Of a stretch of DNA of 64,000 bases, positions 35,129-45,451 are shown in pieces. The DNA lies in the NCBI GenBank assembly GCA_038503075.1, contig JBCAML010000020.1, positions 248,001 to 312,000 of the forward strand. The letters run 5' to 3'. Made by a program: the position numbers and the translations under genes. Position 1 is the first letter of the stretch, and every line of letters starts with the position of its first letter. Under the pieces are notes generated by a model that searched no databases, was not told where the DNA came from, and saw only the letters and a list, made by a program, of their open reading frames with translations. The stretch comes from Gyromitra esculenta (lineage: Eukaryota > Ascomycota > Pezizomycetes > Pezizales > Discinaceae).

Positions 35129-35535
35129 TTTCATGGATGACTGTTTTCGTTGGTTCGTCGGGTACAAGGTTATGAGGCTATTGTGTTACGTTGTTGTTTC
35201 TTGTGTTTCTTTGGGTTTCCGTTGTGATGAGTCAAGTCTTTGTCATCGAACGAGTCGGAATGTGGTATATAAGCGAAGGGATTTCCCCTCCTCTTGTACT
35301 TTTCCTTCTTCTTTCTTTAAGCAACGTCTTCTATAGTTCACTCGTGTATTTCACAATACAATTCTCGGTTACACCTCGTAACCCATCGCTGTCGCCGTCC
35401 TCAAGTCATCAGAACTTGACCACCTCGTAGAGCCTGTAGAATCTCCGCACATACTCTCGCTGTTGGTTTCCTACTCAAGAAGATCGCTCATCTCGATGAT
35501 ACTCGAGAGCTTGACAAGAAACCCGCTCCCCGTCA
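35129..35535 (+). repeat. 3' LTR of element d
   Basis: 407 bases from TTTCATGG, directly after the polypurine tract, to CCCCGTCA, followed by GTTTC (target duplication with one mismatch). Contains GTATATAAGCGAAGGG, the TATA region shared by all family A copies. Confidence 0.85.
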
Positions 35536-36169
35536 GTTTCTTATTCAAGTAGCACTGCTCATCTCGAGGGATACCTGAGGGCTTTATAGGAAACTCGCTC
35601 CTTGAGAGTTATGAGTCATATGTTTGTCATCGAAGGAATGGAATGTTGGTATATAAACAAAGGAAATCCCTCTTTTGTTGTACTTTTTCTTCTTCTCTCT
35701 TTAAGCAACGTCTTCTATTGTCATTCTACTTATATCCTACAATACAAGCCAGGATTTCACAAATCCTTTGTTGTCTCAGTGATATTTCCTATCTCATCAC
35801 TGCACTACATCAACGTAGTCTCGCTACCAAAGTCACCCTAACTTCTCTCTATCATAGAACCTGTGGACTCATAGCCTAAACTCCTGTTACTAGCTTTCGT
35901 TCAAGTAGCACTGCTCGCCTTTGGAGATAACAAAGGGCTTGACGAAACCTCACTCCTTGAGACCAGCTTTGAAAATCGCTTGGTCAATTTTCAAAGTGAT
36001 TTTTATGGTGGCCGGTTTTCAAAGTGTTCTTCATCAGTCACTGTCTTTCCCAAAGCTTGGACTAGCTCAGCCTTGCTAAAGTACCCTCAGACTGAAGCCA
36101 TCCCACTCAGGCCATGAGCATCCCGCTCAGAGGAATCACTACTAGTACCACAATTTTTGTTTGAAGACA

Positions 36170-36306
36170 TACTCACAACAGGCATAAAGAACCCAAAAAT
36201 GCAAATGAGGGTTAACCAACCAAGTCGTCTGTGTACTGGATTGGAGTGAACCAAAAATCATTTCCAGCAAAAAATGTTTTTGGGCTCTTTACGCCTGTTA
36301 CGAGTA
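36170..36306. mobile_element. Short inverted-repeat element (MITE-like)
   Basis: About 137 bases whose ends are inverted copies over about 30 bases (TACTCACAACAGGCATAAAG at 36170 against TACTCGTAACAGGCGTAAAG read inward from 36306), each bounded by TA. Internal sequence has no coding capacity. It lies just before LTR 36309. Confidence 0.6.
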
Positions 36307-36418
36307 CATCTCAAGGAGCGAGATTCTTGTCAAGCTCTTTGGTATCCCCAAAGATGAGCAGTGCTACCGAACAAGAAACAAGCGACAAGGAGAGTGCGAG
36401 GATTCCACAGGCTCTACG

Positions 36419-36836
36419 TCTCACGGTTTAGTCTCTCGTTAAGCCCTTCAGTATCCCTGAAGGTAAGCAGTGCTACTTAAGCGAGATTCTAACTCGCTCG
36501 AAGAGTGCGATGTTTCTACAAGTTCTACGATGAGTCTACTTCAAGGCGAAGTAGCGGCGATATTTCACAGCGACAGCGAAGGTTCTGAGGTAGAACCGAG
36601 ATAGTATTCCAGCGATTACAGTAGAAGGTAAACGAGAACGTTGCTTAAAGAGAGAAAGAAGAAGAAGACAAGAACGACCAAAATCCTTCACTTAAATACC
36701 CCGCTTTCATGTAACACAAATAACAACCTAACAATAACCGAGAAACCACCCAACAACAAAGCCATTATACCCCAGCAACCCTTCGCTTAGCACCAACAAC
36801 TTCATCTTAACCCATTACCCTGTTCCATCCGTGAAA
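36419..36836 (-). repeat. Solo LTR, family B, inserted in LTR e
   Basis: 418 bases, TCTCACGG to CCGTGAAA, with duplication CTACG/CTATG (one C-to-T difference). Family B differs from A inside but shares the end pattern TTTCA...TGAGA and has GCGGGGTATTTAAG in place of the TATATAAG box. Confidence 0.75.
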
Positions 36837-36852
36837 CTATGTGTGTATTGAG

Positions 36853-37677
36853 TTTCATGGATAACTGTTTTCGTTGGTTCTTTAGGTACAGGGGTACAAG
36901 GTTGTTGTGTTATGTTGTTGTTCTTTGTGTCTCCTTGAGTTTCCGTTGCAATGAGTCAAGTCTTTGTCATCGAACGAGTTGGAATGTGGTATATAAGCGA
37001 AGGGATTTCCCCTCTTGTTGTACTTTTCCTTCTTCTTTCCTTAAGCAACGTCTTCTATTGTTTACTTTTGTATCTCACAATATAAAACTCGGTTACACCT
37101 CGTAATCCCCCACTGTCGCCGTCCTCAAAGTCACCACGATTTGATCCACTCGTAGAGCCTGTAGAATCTTCGCACACATTTCATGGATGGATGCTTCGTT
37201 GATTGGTTAGGTACATGGGTACATGGTCGTTGCGCTTTGTTATTGTTCTTTATGTTTTTCTTGGGTTTCTTTTATAATGAGTCACGTCTTTGTCATCGGA
37301 CGAGTTGGAATGTGGTATATAAGCGAAGGAATTTCCCCTCTTGTTATACTTTTCCTTCTTTCTTCCTTAAGCAACGTCTTCTATCGTACACTCTTGTATC
37401 TTATTATACAACCCTCGGTTATATCTCATAACCTTACGTTGTCGCTGTCCTCAAGTCCTCTATACTTGAACATTTCGTAGAGCCTGTGGAACCTCGTGGA
37501 CTCTCCCGTTGCTTAGTTTTCCCTTCAAGTAGCACTGCTCATCTCGGGGGATACCTGAGAGCTTGAAGATAAACCTCGCTCCTTGAGAACACACTCTCAC
37601 TGTTGGTTTCCTATTCAAGTAGCACTGTTTATCTTGAGGGATACTCGAGAGCTTGACAAGAAACCCGCTCCCTGAGA
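36853..37677 (+). repeat. Solo LTR, family A, inserted in LTR e and itself split
   Basis: TTTCATGG at 36853 to CCTGAGA at 37677, perfect duplication TTGAG (36848-36852 and 37678-37682). It contains the complete LTR 37179-37588. Without it the length is about 410 bases. Confidence 0.85.
37179..37588 (+). repeat. Solo LTR, family A, nested inside the previous LTR
   Basis: 410 bases with perfect duplication ACACA (37174-37178 and 37589-37593). The youngest layer of this nest: LTR in LTR in LTR in an older repeat. Confidence 0.88.
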
Positions 37678-37765
37678 TTGAGTCGAGGGGACTTGAAGGC
37701 AATGACCGTGAGGGTATGCGAGATGCAACCGAGGTTTGTATTTGTAAAGATACAAAGAGTGTACT

Positions 37766-38183
37766 TTTCACGGATACAAAGGAATAAATGGGTCAAGGAT
37801 ATTGTACTGGTTGCGACGGAATTTCGGTTAAAAGTTATAATGTCTTGTGTTTTGGTTGTTTTCAGTTTCTTACAGTTATGTGTCATAATGGTTGAAAAGC
37901 GGGGTATTTAAGAAATGGATTTCGTTCGCTTGTATCTTCTTTCCTTTCTTTCCTTAAGCAACATTCTCATTTCACTTCTACCTGTATTACTTTAATACTA
38001 TCTCGGTTCTACCTCAGAACTCTCGCTGTCGCTGTGAAACACCGCCGATACTTCGCCTTGAAGTATACCCATTGTAGAACTTGTAGAAATACTGCACTCC
38101 TCGAACGTGTTAGTACCTCGCTTAAGTAGCACTGCTCACCTTCAAGGATACTGAAGGGCTTAACGAGGGACCCAACCGTGAGA
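37766..38183 (+). repeat. Solo LTR, family B, inserted in LTR e
   Basis: 418 bases, TTTCACGG to CCGTGAGA, perfect duplication GTACT (37761-37765 and 38184-38188). Confidence 0.85.
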
Positions 38184-38612
38184 GTACTACAGAAGACGCT
38201 GCTTAAAGAAAGAAGAAGGAAAAGTACAACAAGAGGGGGAATCCCTTCGCTTATATACCCATAATCCCAATCCTTCAATGACAAATACGTGACTCATTGT
38301 ATGTGGAAACCAAAAGAAACATAAAGAATAACCATAACACCAAACGACTATACATCTGAATATCCAACCAACAAACAAAACAACCATCCATGAAAGTACA
38401 GCTTGAGCACTTGGAAGTGAAGTGAAATTGGTACAGTATTTGTATACCATTATCATCATGATGCCAGTGACTGCAGGAGTGCTAGTGAATCGGTAGTGCT
38501 ACTACAGAGTTTTTAAAGGTAATATAAATACATGAGAGAGAACTTTACTTCAGCTTGAGGGATTGCCAGTGCTAATATTTATTTAAATGCCTAGTGTCAG
38601 TTTCTAGCTTGC

Positions 38613-39034
38613 TCTCAAGGAGCAGGTTTCTTGTCAAGCTCTCAAGTATCCCTCGAGATGAGCAGTGCTACTTGAGTGGGAAACCAACAGTGAGAGTATG
38701 TGCGAAGATTCTACAGGCTCTACGAGTGAATCAAGTTAAGATGACTTGATGACAGCGACAGCGGTGGGTTACGAGGTGTAACCGAAGATTGTATTGTGGA
38801 AATACAAGAGTAAACAATAGAAGACGTTGCTTAAAGAAAGAAGAAGGAAAAGTACAACAGGAGGGCATTCCTCTCGCTTATATACTCAAAAACCTGATCT
38901 TTCTATGACACATATCTGACTCATTGTAAACAGAAACCAAAAGAAACACAAAGAACAATTGCAACGCCAAGCACCCTTACAACCGAACAGAACAACACAA
39001 TACCCGTACCACAACGTGACAACCATCCATGAAA
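38613..39034 (-). repeat. Solo LTR, family A
   Basis: 422 bases, TCTCAAGG to CCATGAAA, perfect duplication CTTGC (38608-38612 and 39035-39039), inserted in the old inverted-end element. Confidence 0.88.
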
Positions 39035-39554
39035 CTTGCCAGTGAATGTGGTTTGCAACCTACTTGTTACAAAAATAATAATTTTACTTTGAGTATCGGC
39101 CAACTGCAAAATTTACTTTGGAGATTGCCCAGCAGATATGTAAAGCTGAACGGTTTGTAAATGGGTTGACTGATTTGTAAATCGGCCAGGCCGCTTTGTA
39201 AACCGGCTTTCTTGGAATATCGGTCAGAACATATATACCTAGAAAATAATTTTGAGAATCTATAAATGTCCTTACATTCCTGCTTATACTACTTACAATA
39301 TATTTAATTTCTTTAAAGAGATTGAAAGCCCCCCTATTAGAAGACTTCTCCTACAAGAGGGATTGAATGGTGATCAAAGAAGGTTTCGGGACTGGGGTTC
39401 ACGATGTTCGACAAAACGGAATGGTTGTGTGTGAAGGACAATGTAGGAGAAGAGAAAATAGGTATAGAATGGATTAAGATGAGTGAGGCGGTGAAGAAAA
39501 AGAAGATAGTAAATGTGGTTTACGGATAAATTGTTTTAAGTTTACCACTTTGGG

Positions 39555-39962
39555 TTTCACGGATGGTTGTTTTGTCATTGGGCTAGTTACACGAGTGATT
39601 AGTTGTTTTGTTTTGCTGTTTCGACATGCTTCCCTTGGTTTCTCTTACAATGAGTCATGCGTTTGTCATCAAAGAGATGGAATATGGATATATAAGCGAA
39701 GGGTTTTCCCCTCTTGTTGTACTTTTTCTTCTTCTCTCTTTAAACAACGTCTACTATAGTACACTCTTGTATTTTACAATACAAACCTCAGTTACACCTT
39801 GTAACCTTTCATCGCCGCCGTCCTCAAGCCTACTTCACTTGAGTCAATCGTAGAGCCTGTGGAATCCCGTAAATACTCTCTTTGCTAAGTTTTCCGTTCA
39901 AGTAGTACATCTCATCTCGGGGGATACTTGAGAGCTTGACGGAAAAACCCTGCTCCTTGAGA
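39555..39962 (+). repeat. Solo LTR, family A
   Basis: 408 bases, TTTCACGG to TTGAGA, perfect duplication TTGGG (39550-39554 and 39963-39967). Confidence 0.88.
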
Positions 39963-39984
39963 TTGGGTAGAAAAAGTGGATGCC

Positions 39985-40804
39985 TTTCACGGATAGGATC
40001 GGGTGATGGATTAGGTTTCAGTTAAAATAAGTTGTTACGGGATTTCGTATAATGTCTTTATTGTTCGGTTCAAGTTCGGTTGGAAATCAGGTGTTGTTAG
40101 AAGCGGGGTATTTAAGTGTGGGAATTCAGTTGTGGTTTATCTTCTCCTTTCTTCTTTCCTTAAGCAACGTTCTCATTACTTTCTTCTCACGGTTGGGTCT
40201 CTCGTTAAGCCCTTCAGTATCCTTGAAGGTGAGCAGTGCTACTTAAGCGAAGTATCAATCCGTTCGAGGAGTGCAATGTTTCTACAGGTCCTACGGTGGG
40301 TATACTTCAAGGTGAAGTATCAGCGGTAGTTCACAGCGACAGCGAGAGTTCTGAGGTAGAACCGAGATAGTATTAAAGTAATACAGGTAGAAGTAAACGA
40401 GAATGTTGCTTAAAGTAAGAAAAAGAAAAAGACAAAGAATGAACAATATCCATCATTTAAATACCCCGCTTTTCCCAACAAAATCAAATAACCGATAACA
40501 ACCGAAATACAATAACCTTCATGCAACAACCCGAAATCCATAACAGCCCTTAACTGAAACCTAACCCTATACCCAATACTTAATCCGTGAAACTTCTTCT
40601 GTCTATGCTAGAATACCATCTCGATTCTACCTCAGAATCCTCGCTGTTGCTGTCCACCTTGCTGCACTTATTTTATTTAAAGATAGACCCCATTGTAGAA
40701 CTTGTAGAAACACAGCACTCTTTGAACATGTTATTACCTCACTTAAGTAGCTCTTTTCATCTTCAGGGATACTGAAGGGTTTAACAAGGGACATAACCGT
40801 GAGA
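39985..40804 (+). repeat. Solo LTR, family B, split by another family B LTR
   Basis: TTTCACGG to CCGTGAGA, duplication ATGCC/ACGCC with one mismatch. Without the insert at 40185-40592 the length is 407 bases. Confidence 0.75.
40185..40592 (-). repeat. Solo LTR, family B, nested in the previous one
   Basis: 408 bases in the opposite orientation, TCTCACGG to CCGTGAAA, duplication TTTCT/CTTCT with one mismatch. Confidence 0.75.
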
Positions 40805-41014
40805 ACGCCCAGCATTATGGAAATACAGTTAAGGTATGTTTTGTGTTTTTGTGTTTGTGTTCGCTCTACTTAGTAGTACTATAACCTTCGTGTTGAATCT
40901 ATCTATTGAATAAATAAATAGTAAATAAATAAATTGGTTTCTCCAGCAGGAATAAAAAGCCTAAGATGGAAAAGAGTATGGAAGGACGAATTGACAAAAA
41001 AAAGGCTGTTATAC

Positions 41015-41406
41015 TCTCAAGGAGTGAGATTCTCGTCAAGCTCTCAGGTATCCCCCGAGATAAGCAGTGCTACTTGAACGAGGATCTTGAGCAGAGTGTA
41101 TACGAAGATTCTGAGGAACACGGAGCTCTGGCGGTTCAAGTTATGATGACTTGAAGACAGCGACAGCGAAGGATTACAAGATGTAATCGAAGGTTGTATT
41201 TGTAAGATACAATGAGTGTACAATAGAAGACGTTGCTTAAAGAAAGAAGAAGGAAAAGCACAACAAGAGGGAAAATCCCTTCACTTATATACTAAAGTTC
41301 CAGCTCTTTCGATGACAAAGACATGACTCATTGCAACGGAAACCCAAAGAAAACACAAAGAACAACAACAAAACACAACAACCACGTACCCATGTACCAA
41401 ACCGAC
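41015..41406 (-). repeat. Truncated LTR, family A
   Basis: Starts TCTCAAGG and follows the family A consensus for about 390 bases, then loses the last few dozen bases. No target duplication can be seen. Confidence 0.65.
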
Positions 41407-41619
41407 TGTAACGGATCTACAATACCGTTACCTGCAGTGAAGCATAATAGTACTGGGCAAGCAGAGAGGTAGTAAGGATCAACATGAGTGGTGTAGCTAC
41501 CACATGTTAGAGAATACCTGCTACCCTGCTGTTCTGATGGAGTGGAACTAGCGAGAATAAATTAGCTGACAAGCCAATGATATATCTCCTGTGATACCAA
41601 ACACAGGAAGCTCTTGTGG

Positions 41620-42039
41620 TTTCACAGATGGAACCAGGTAATGGGTTAAGGCGAAGTTGGTGGTAGTCATGGAGGGTTTTCTTTGGATATAATGGCTTTG
41701 TTGTTCGGTTACGTTTCGGTTGTTGTAGGATTGTTGTTTGTGTCACGGAAAAGCGGGGTATTTAAGTGAAGGATTTTGGTCGTTTTTGTCCTCTTTCTTC
41801 TTCTTTCCTTAAGCAACGTTCTCGTTTACCTTCTTCTGTAATTTTCGAAATACTATCTCGGTTCTATTTCAGAACCCTCGCCCTCGCTGTTTACTTCGCA
41901 GCACTTATCTCGCCTTGAAATAGACCACCGTAGAACTTGTAGAAACACTGCACTCTTTGAACGTGTTGTGATTTCGCTCAAGTAGCACTGCTCACCTTCA
42001 GGGATACTGAAGGGCTTATTGAGAGACACAACTGTGAGA
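41620..42039 (+). repeat. Solo LTR, family B
   Basis: 420 bases, TTTCACAG to ACTGTGAGA, perfect duplication TGTGG (41615-41619 and 42040-42044). Confidence 0.85.
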
Positions 42040-42044
42040 TGTGG

Positions 42045-42982
42045 TGGCGTTCCCAACCCATCTGTGCATATACTAGCAGCCCAGAGCCACTGGTGCAGCA
42101 ATAGGGAATCTATTAAGTGCAGGACACCTCACATGCAACAGTAGACTGATCAGCGCTGATTCCTGCATCCAGCATAGGCATGGCATGCAGCTGGCAGATC
42201 TAGAAGGTCTAACTGGACAGAACAACTGAGGAGTGCCGGAGAGCGCCAAAGTGATCATTAGCTGAATCCTGAGGTGCCCCGCTCGCAATAGCTTGGCATG
42301 TTCTCAGGGTCTCGACGGGCCCCCAGCAGAGTAGAACAGAAAGAGGATGGCGAGTCAGCAGCACTATAAAGATAGTACATGACCCCGCCACCTGTTGCTC
42401 TTCTTCCCAGTCTCATCAGACAGAATACTACCGAGTAGAGCACTTAAGATTATTGAGTACTTTGCACGAAAATACTCTTAACATCTCAACCTGATTTAGT
42501 ATTTGCAACGGCCGTATTCCTACACCTATTCCCACTACAGAGCAGTAGGACTACCCCTGTTACAGCACCTGAGTGCACCGAGCTTTTTAACTCAGAGTGA
42601 CATCTTTTTTGTACTAGTAGCCAATGAGTGTGTTTGACTTCATGATAAAATTGCAATAGCAGTAGGGTGTGTTTGACTTCATGATAAAGTTGCAATAGTA
42701 GTGGACTGCTATGGTACCTTGAGTGGATTTTTAGCGAGGCCTCATGGTCCAAGCTTTGCTGTTGCACTTTGGATACTGGCCACCAACCAGTGCCACTTTG
42801 CTGGTGGGCCAGCCTATCTGCAAAGTTGCTCCATTTGTAAATGGGGTTTAATGACATACGAGCCGGAACATATACACATCCCCACAGAGGTCAAGAGTCA
42901 ATAAACCAAAAGCATAAAATCAAATACAGCAAGCCCAAAAGACATCGCCCCAAGTTCATACCCCAACATCCCCATTGACAGA
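42045..42982. other. Intergenic stretch, no gene seen
   Basis: Short frames only. Contains the tandem at 42628-42705 and, at about 42780-42875, text similar to an end of the old inverted-end element (GTATATGTTCCGGCTCG on the minus strand). Confidence 0.3.
42628..42705 (+). repeat. Two-unit tandem repeat of about 40 bases
   Basis: GTGTGTTTGACTTCATGATA occurs at about 42629 and again about 40 bases later, each followed by AAATTGCAATAGCAGT or AAGTTGCAATAGTAGT. Confidence 0.8.
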
Positions 42983-45451
42983 CTAGCATCCACCTCCCAC
43001 CACACCTCCCGTCCAACCCAAACTCACCGCGTTAACCATCTCCCCTCGCGCCCGCCTCTCATCACTTTTTTTCCCCCAATCCTCAATTTCCGCTGCACTC
43101 AACCCCCAGAACGACTCCAGACCCTTCCCGAATCTCTTTGTCGCCTCCTTGACCCCATCCTCTTCAATAGCAGCAAAACAGAACCGTAGTTTCTCCGGAC
43201 CTAGATCGTTCTTAATCACGTCACTCGCAGCAAATGACCACCCTGGACATGGTAATGATAACTGCGTCTCGGCAACATAGACCCACATCTGGGTCGCCAA
43301 TTCTAGTTTTGTGTGGCCACGAACTTGTGTATACTCTTGATACGCTGGATGCGATGTGAGGTGTAGGTGAACCCAGATAAACATGCCACCCATAGGCTTC
43401 TCGAATGAGTACATCCTGATCTTCTCGAGTACAACTTCATCGGCATCACCGGCGGAGGTAGCGACGACGATCTCGGCATGCGCCTCGAGAGTCTCACACA
43501 TATCCAACATCCGCTGCCCATACATTCTACGAAGATTCTCCAGCCATTGCACCCAACCGTCCATGCCCCACACTGACACCAGCTTTGCGACCATCGCCTG
43601 CGAGAAGCCAGAAGGCGCCTGTGTAGATGACTCGGTGATACGTGTGATGCGGTCAATAAAGTCTGGCTGGGCGGTGATCCAGCCGAGACGACATCCTGGA
43701 GCAATGGTTTTGCTAAACGTGTCGAGGCGGATAACGCGGCCAGAAACGTCAAGTGTGAGGAAACTAGGCGTCATAGCTTCGAGGAATGGGTATTTGCCTT
43801 CCCGGGGCGGAACCAATGGATCGGGGTAGGAGGACTCGGTATATTGGAGGTACCAGTATGGGTCATCTTCGATAATGATGATATCAAATCGCTCGCACAA
43901 CGCATAAATTCCTTTCCGGCGTTCAAGAGAGAGCGATCTACCGGTGGGGTTTTGCCCGATGGTGACGGTGTACATTAGGTGCGGAAGTTTTCCTTGCGTA
44001 TAGTAGTCCCAATTTTCGAGGACATCGCGCAACCCGCCTTTACCTTCCACACTCATACCTTCAGAATCCATGCTAACTGGGATAATGCCGATTCCATATG
44101 GCTTTGCTGTTTGGATGCCGTTGGGATAAGTAAACTCGTCAACCAACATATTGTCACCTCTCTCCCCGAGGAGGGAAATGACTTTTCCAAGTCCATCAGT
44201 ATTCCCGCACGATAGTAGGATATCAGGTCCTGGATTTGAGTACGGAATCCGTCCGCCATGAAGGTGATTCAACGCGAAGTCTTTGATAAAAGCTTGAAGC
44301 GGAGCCAAGCCATTCACCATAGTATATTGAAGCGCGGAGGCGACATCAATTCTGGATGCTAGAGGTGTATCGTCTAGGGAAAACTTCGGAATAGAGAAGT
44401 GGGTAGTTGACTTGCTGCTATCTAAGACGGGAGGTGCTGACTTATTTCCAAACGAAAAGAGCGAAAATAAAGACGACTGCGCAGACGGGGCGGTGGGATT
44501 AAGGGAGTGGAATTCTGCAGCGATTGGTGGGACAAAACGTGTAGCTGTGGATATAGAAGACTCAAGGGTGTCGAAGGGAAAGTATCCAGGGAATGGAAGG
44601 CCTTCAAGACAAAATATTAGCTTGTACGCATAATAACAGATAAGTGCCCAGCCAGAACAGCAGCAACTCTGAGTAATACGCACCACCAGCCAAATTAGTC
44701 ATTCCTGGCATCATAAAATACTTATACATGCTCTTCATTATACTCGGTACCCTTGCACGGCTCACGGCGTTGAGATGATGTGATAAATCAGCGGGCGCGC
44801 CTTCCTCTCGTGCCATTGTTACGGGTACTCCATGCGATTTATTTCTCCAGTGGATCAGTCGTTCCTTCTTGTGAAGCCCACGAAGAAGATTGGTAATAAT
44901 CTCTCTAATCTTTGATATATGTAGCTCCAAATTTTGGGGAGTGGGATGCAGGCTCATAACGGTCTCCAACACCACTCTAAGTTCTTGTGGCACATCCCCG
45001 AGATCCGACGTCTCCACCCCTATCGCAGTAAATGCACGGCACAATAGCTGGTATTCAGTCCCAAGACGAACGAAAATATCGGAGACTTCTGCTAGAGTAG
45101 CTCGTTGATGTGACCAAGCATTGAGAATTGGAAGAAGCTCTTTGGCGGCGAGAAGAAGCTGGCCCACAGATTTGCCGACAGCTGATAATCTTGGGGACGA
45201 CTAGGGTTTTGATTAGCAAGCTGTCTCTTGGCGTTTGGAACATGTTTTTTCATTAAACACGAAAAAAGGATATCTCTCAAGCAAATAGTGATGAGAACAG
45301 GACTCACAGGTGCCCTAGGCTTGTTCGGGAGAGGGCTGAGCGGGAGTTCCAGCCCGACGCCTTTTTGCGACAGCGCTGGTAAAACTGTAGTAGTAGAGGA
45401 AGTGGCTATGGCCGAGGAGTCGGCCATCGCAACAAGACGTGAGTGGGCCAT
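42983..45451 (-). CDS. Aro8-like PLP aminotransferase with Bud6/AIP3-like N-terminal segment
   Basis: Model 45451-45308, 45200-44684, 44601-42983 closes in frame at 759 residues. Residues 49 to about 165 match what I know of the N-terminal region of the actin-interacting polarity protein Bud6/AIP3 (GKSVGQLLLAAKELLPIL, VSDIFVRLGTEYQ, AFTAIGVETSDLGDVPQELR, KIREIITNLLRGL). From about 167 the text is a fold-type I aminotransferase of the Aro8 / kynurenine type: DLSHHLNAVSRARVPS, GMTNLAGGLPFPGYFPF, IGQNPTGRSLSL (Asn438), IIIEDDPYWYLQ and the PLP lysine Lys518 in DTFSKTIAPGCRLGW. The intron between AGG and LPFPGY is GTGCGT...GAAG. An internal ATG at 44816 in a good context would give a normal 583-residue aminotransferase (PLP lysine 342), so the first part may be a gene relic read through in silico rather than a true fusion. 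Confidence 0.75.

Larger units (their letters stand above)
29806..35535 (+). mobile_element. Ty3/gypsy chromovirus-type LTR retrotransposon (element d)
   Basis: A nearly full-length element of about 5.7 kb with 5' LTR 29806-30187 and 3' LTR 35129-35535, inserted in LTR b (duplication CTTTC/GTTTC, one mismatch). Order: gag with zinc knuckle, protease, reverse transcriptase, RNase H, integrase, chromodomain. This order, integrase after RT, defines Ty3/gypsy, and the chromodomain places it among chromoviruses. A polypurine tract (AAGGGAGGGAG, about 35116-35126) lies just before the 3' LTR. Several frame breaks make this copy non-autonomous. Confidence 0.92.
29016..35607 (+). repeat. Solo LTR b (family A) inserted in LTR a
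   Basis: Begins TTTCACGG at 29016 and ends TTGAGA at 35607. The target duplication GTTAT is perfect (29011-29015 and 35608-35612). Subtracting LTR c, element d and their duplications leaves about 404 bases, the normal LTR length. Confidence 0.8.
28916..35962 (+). repeat. Solo LTR a (family A), split by later insertions
   Basis: The LTR begins TTTCATGG at 28916 and ends TTGAGA at 35962, flanked on both sides by the target duplication CCAGC (28911-28915 and 35963-35967). Its own sequence is 28916-29015 plus 35613-35962, about 450 bases. Everything between entered later. Confidence 0.8.
36309..38395 (-). repeat. Solo LTR e (family A), split by three insertions
   Basis: Minus orientation: TCTCAAGG at 36309 to CCATGAAA at 38395, with perfect target duplication GTACA (36304-36308 and 38396-38400). 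Removing the three inserts and their duplications leaves 411 bases, a complete LTR. Its sequence therefore continues across 36309-36418, 36842-36852, 37683-37765 and 38189-38395. Confidence 0.85.
28841..39242. mobile_element. Old element with inverted ends and subterminal repeats, host of the LTR nest
   Basis: CTAGGTATATGTTCTGACC at 28841-28859 recurs inverted at 39221-39242 (two extra bases). Next to each end lie degenerate tandem units around CCGGTTTNNAAA (28865-28905, 35963-36040 and 39110-39220). When the LTR insertions are removed, the remaining pieces are 28841-28915, 35963-36308, 38396-38612 and 39035-39242. Inverted ends plus subterminal repeats are typical of DNA transposons. No transposase remains. 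A weaker copy of one end sits near 42780-42875. Family is undetermined. Confidence 0.4.
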
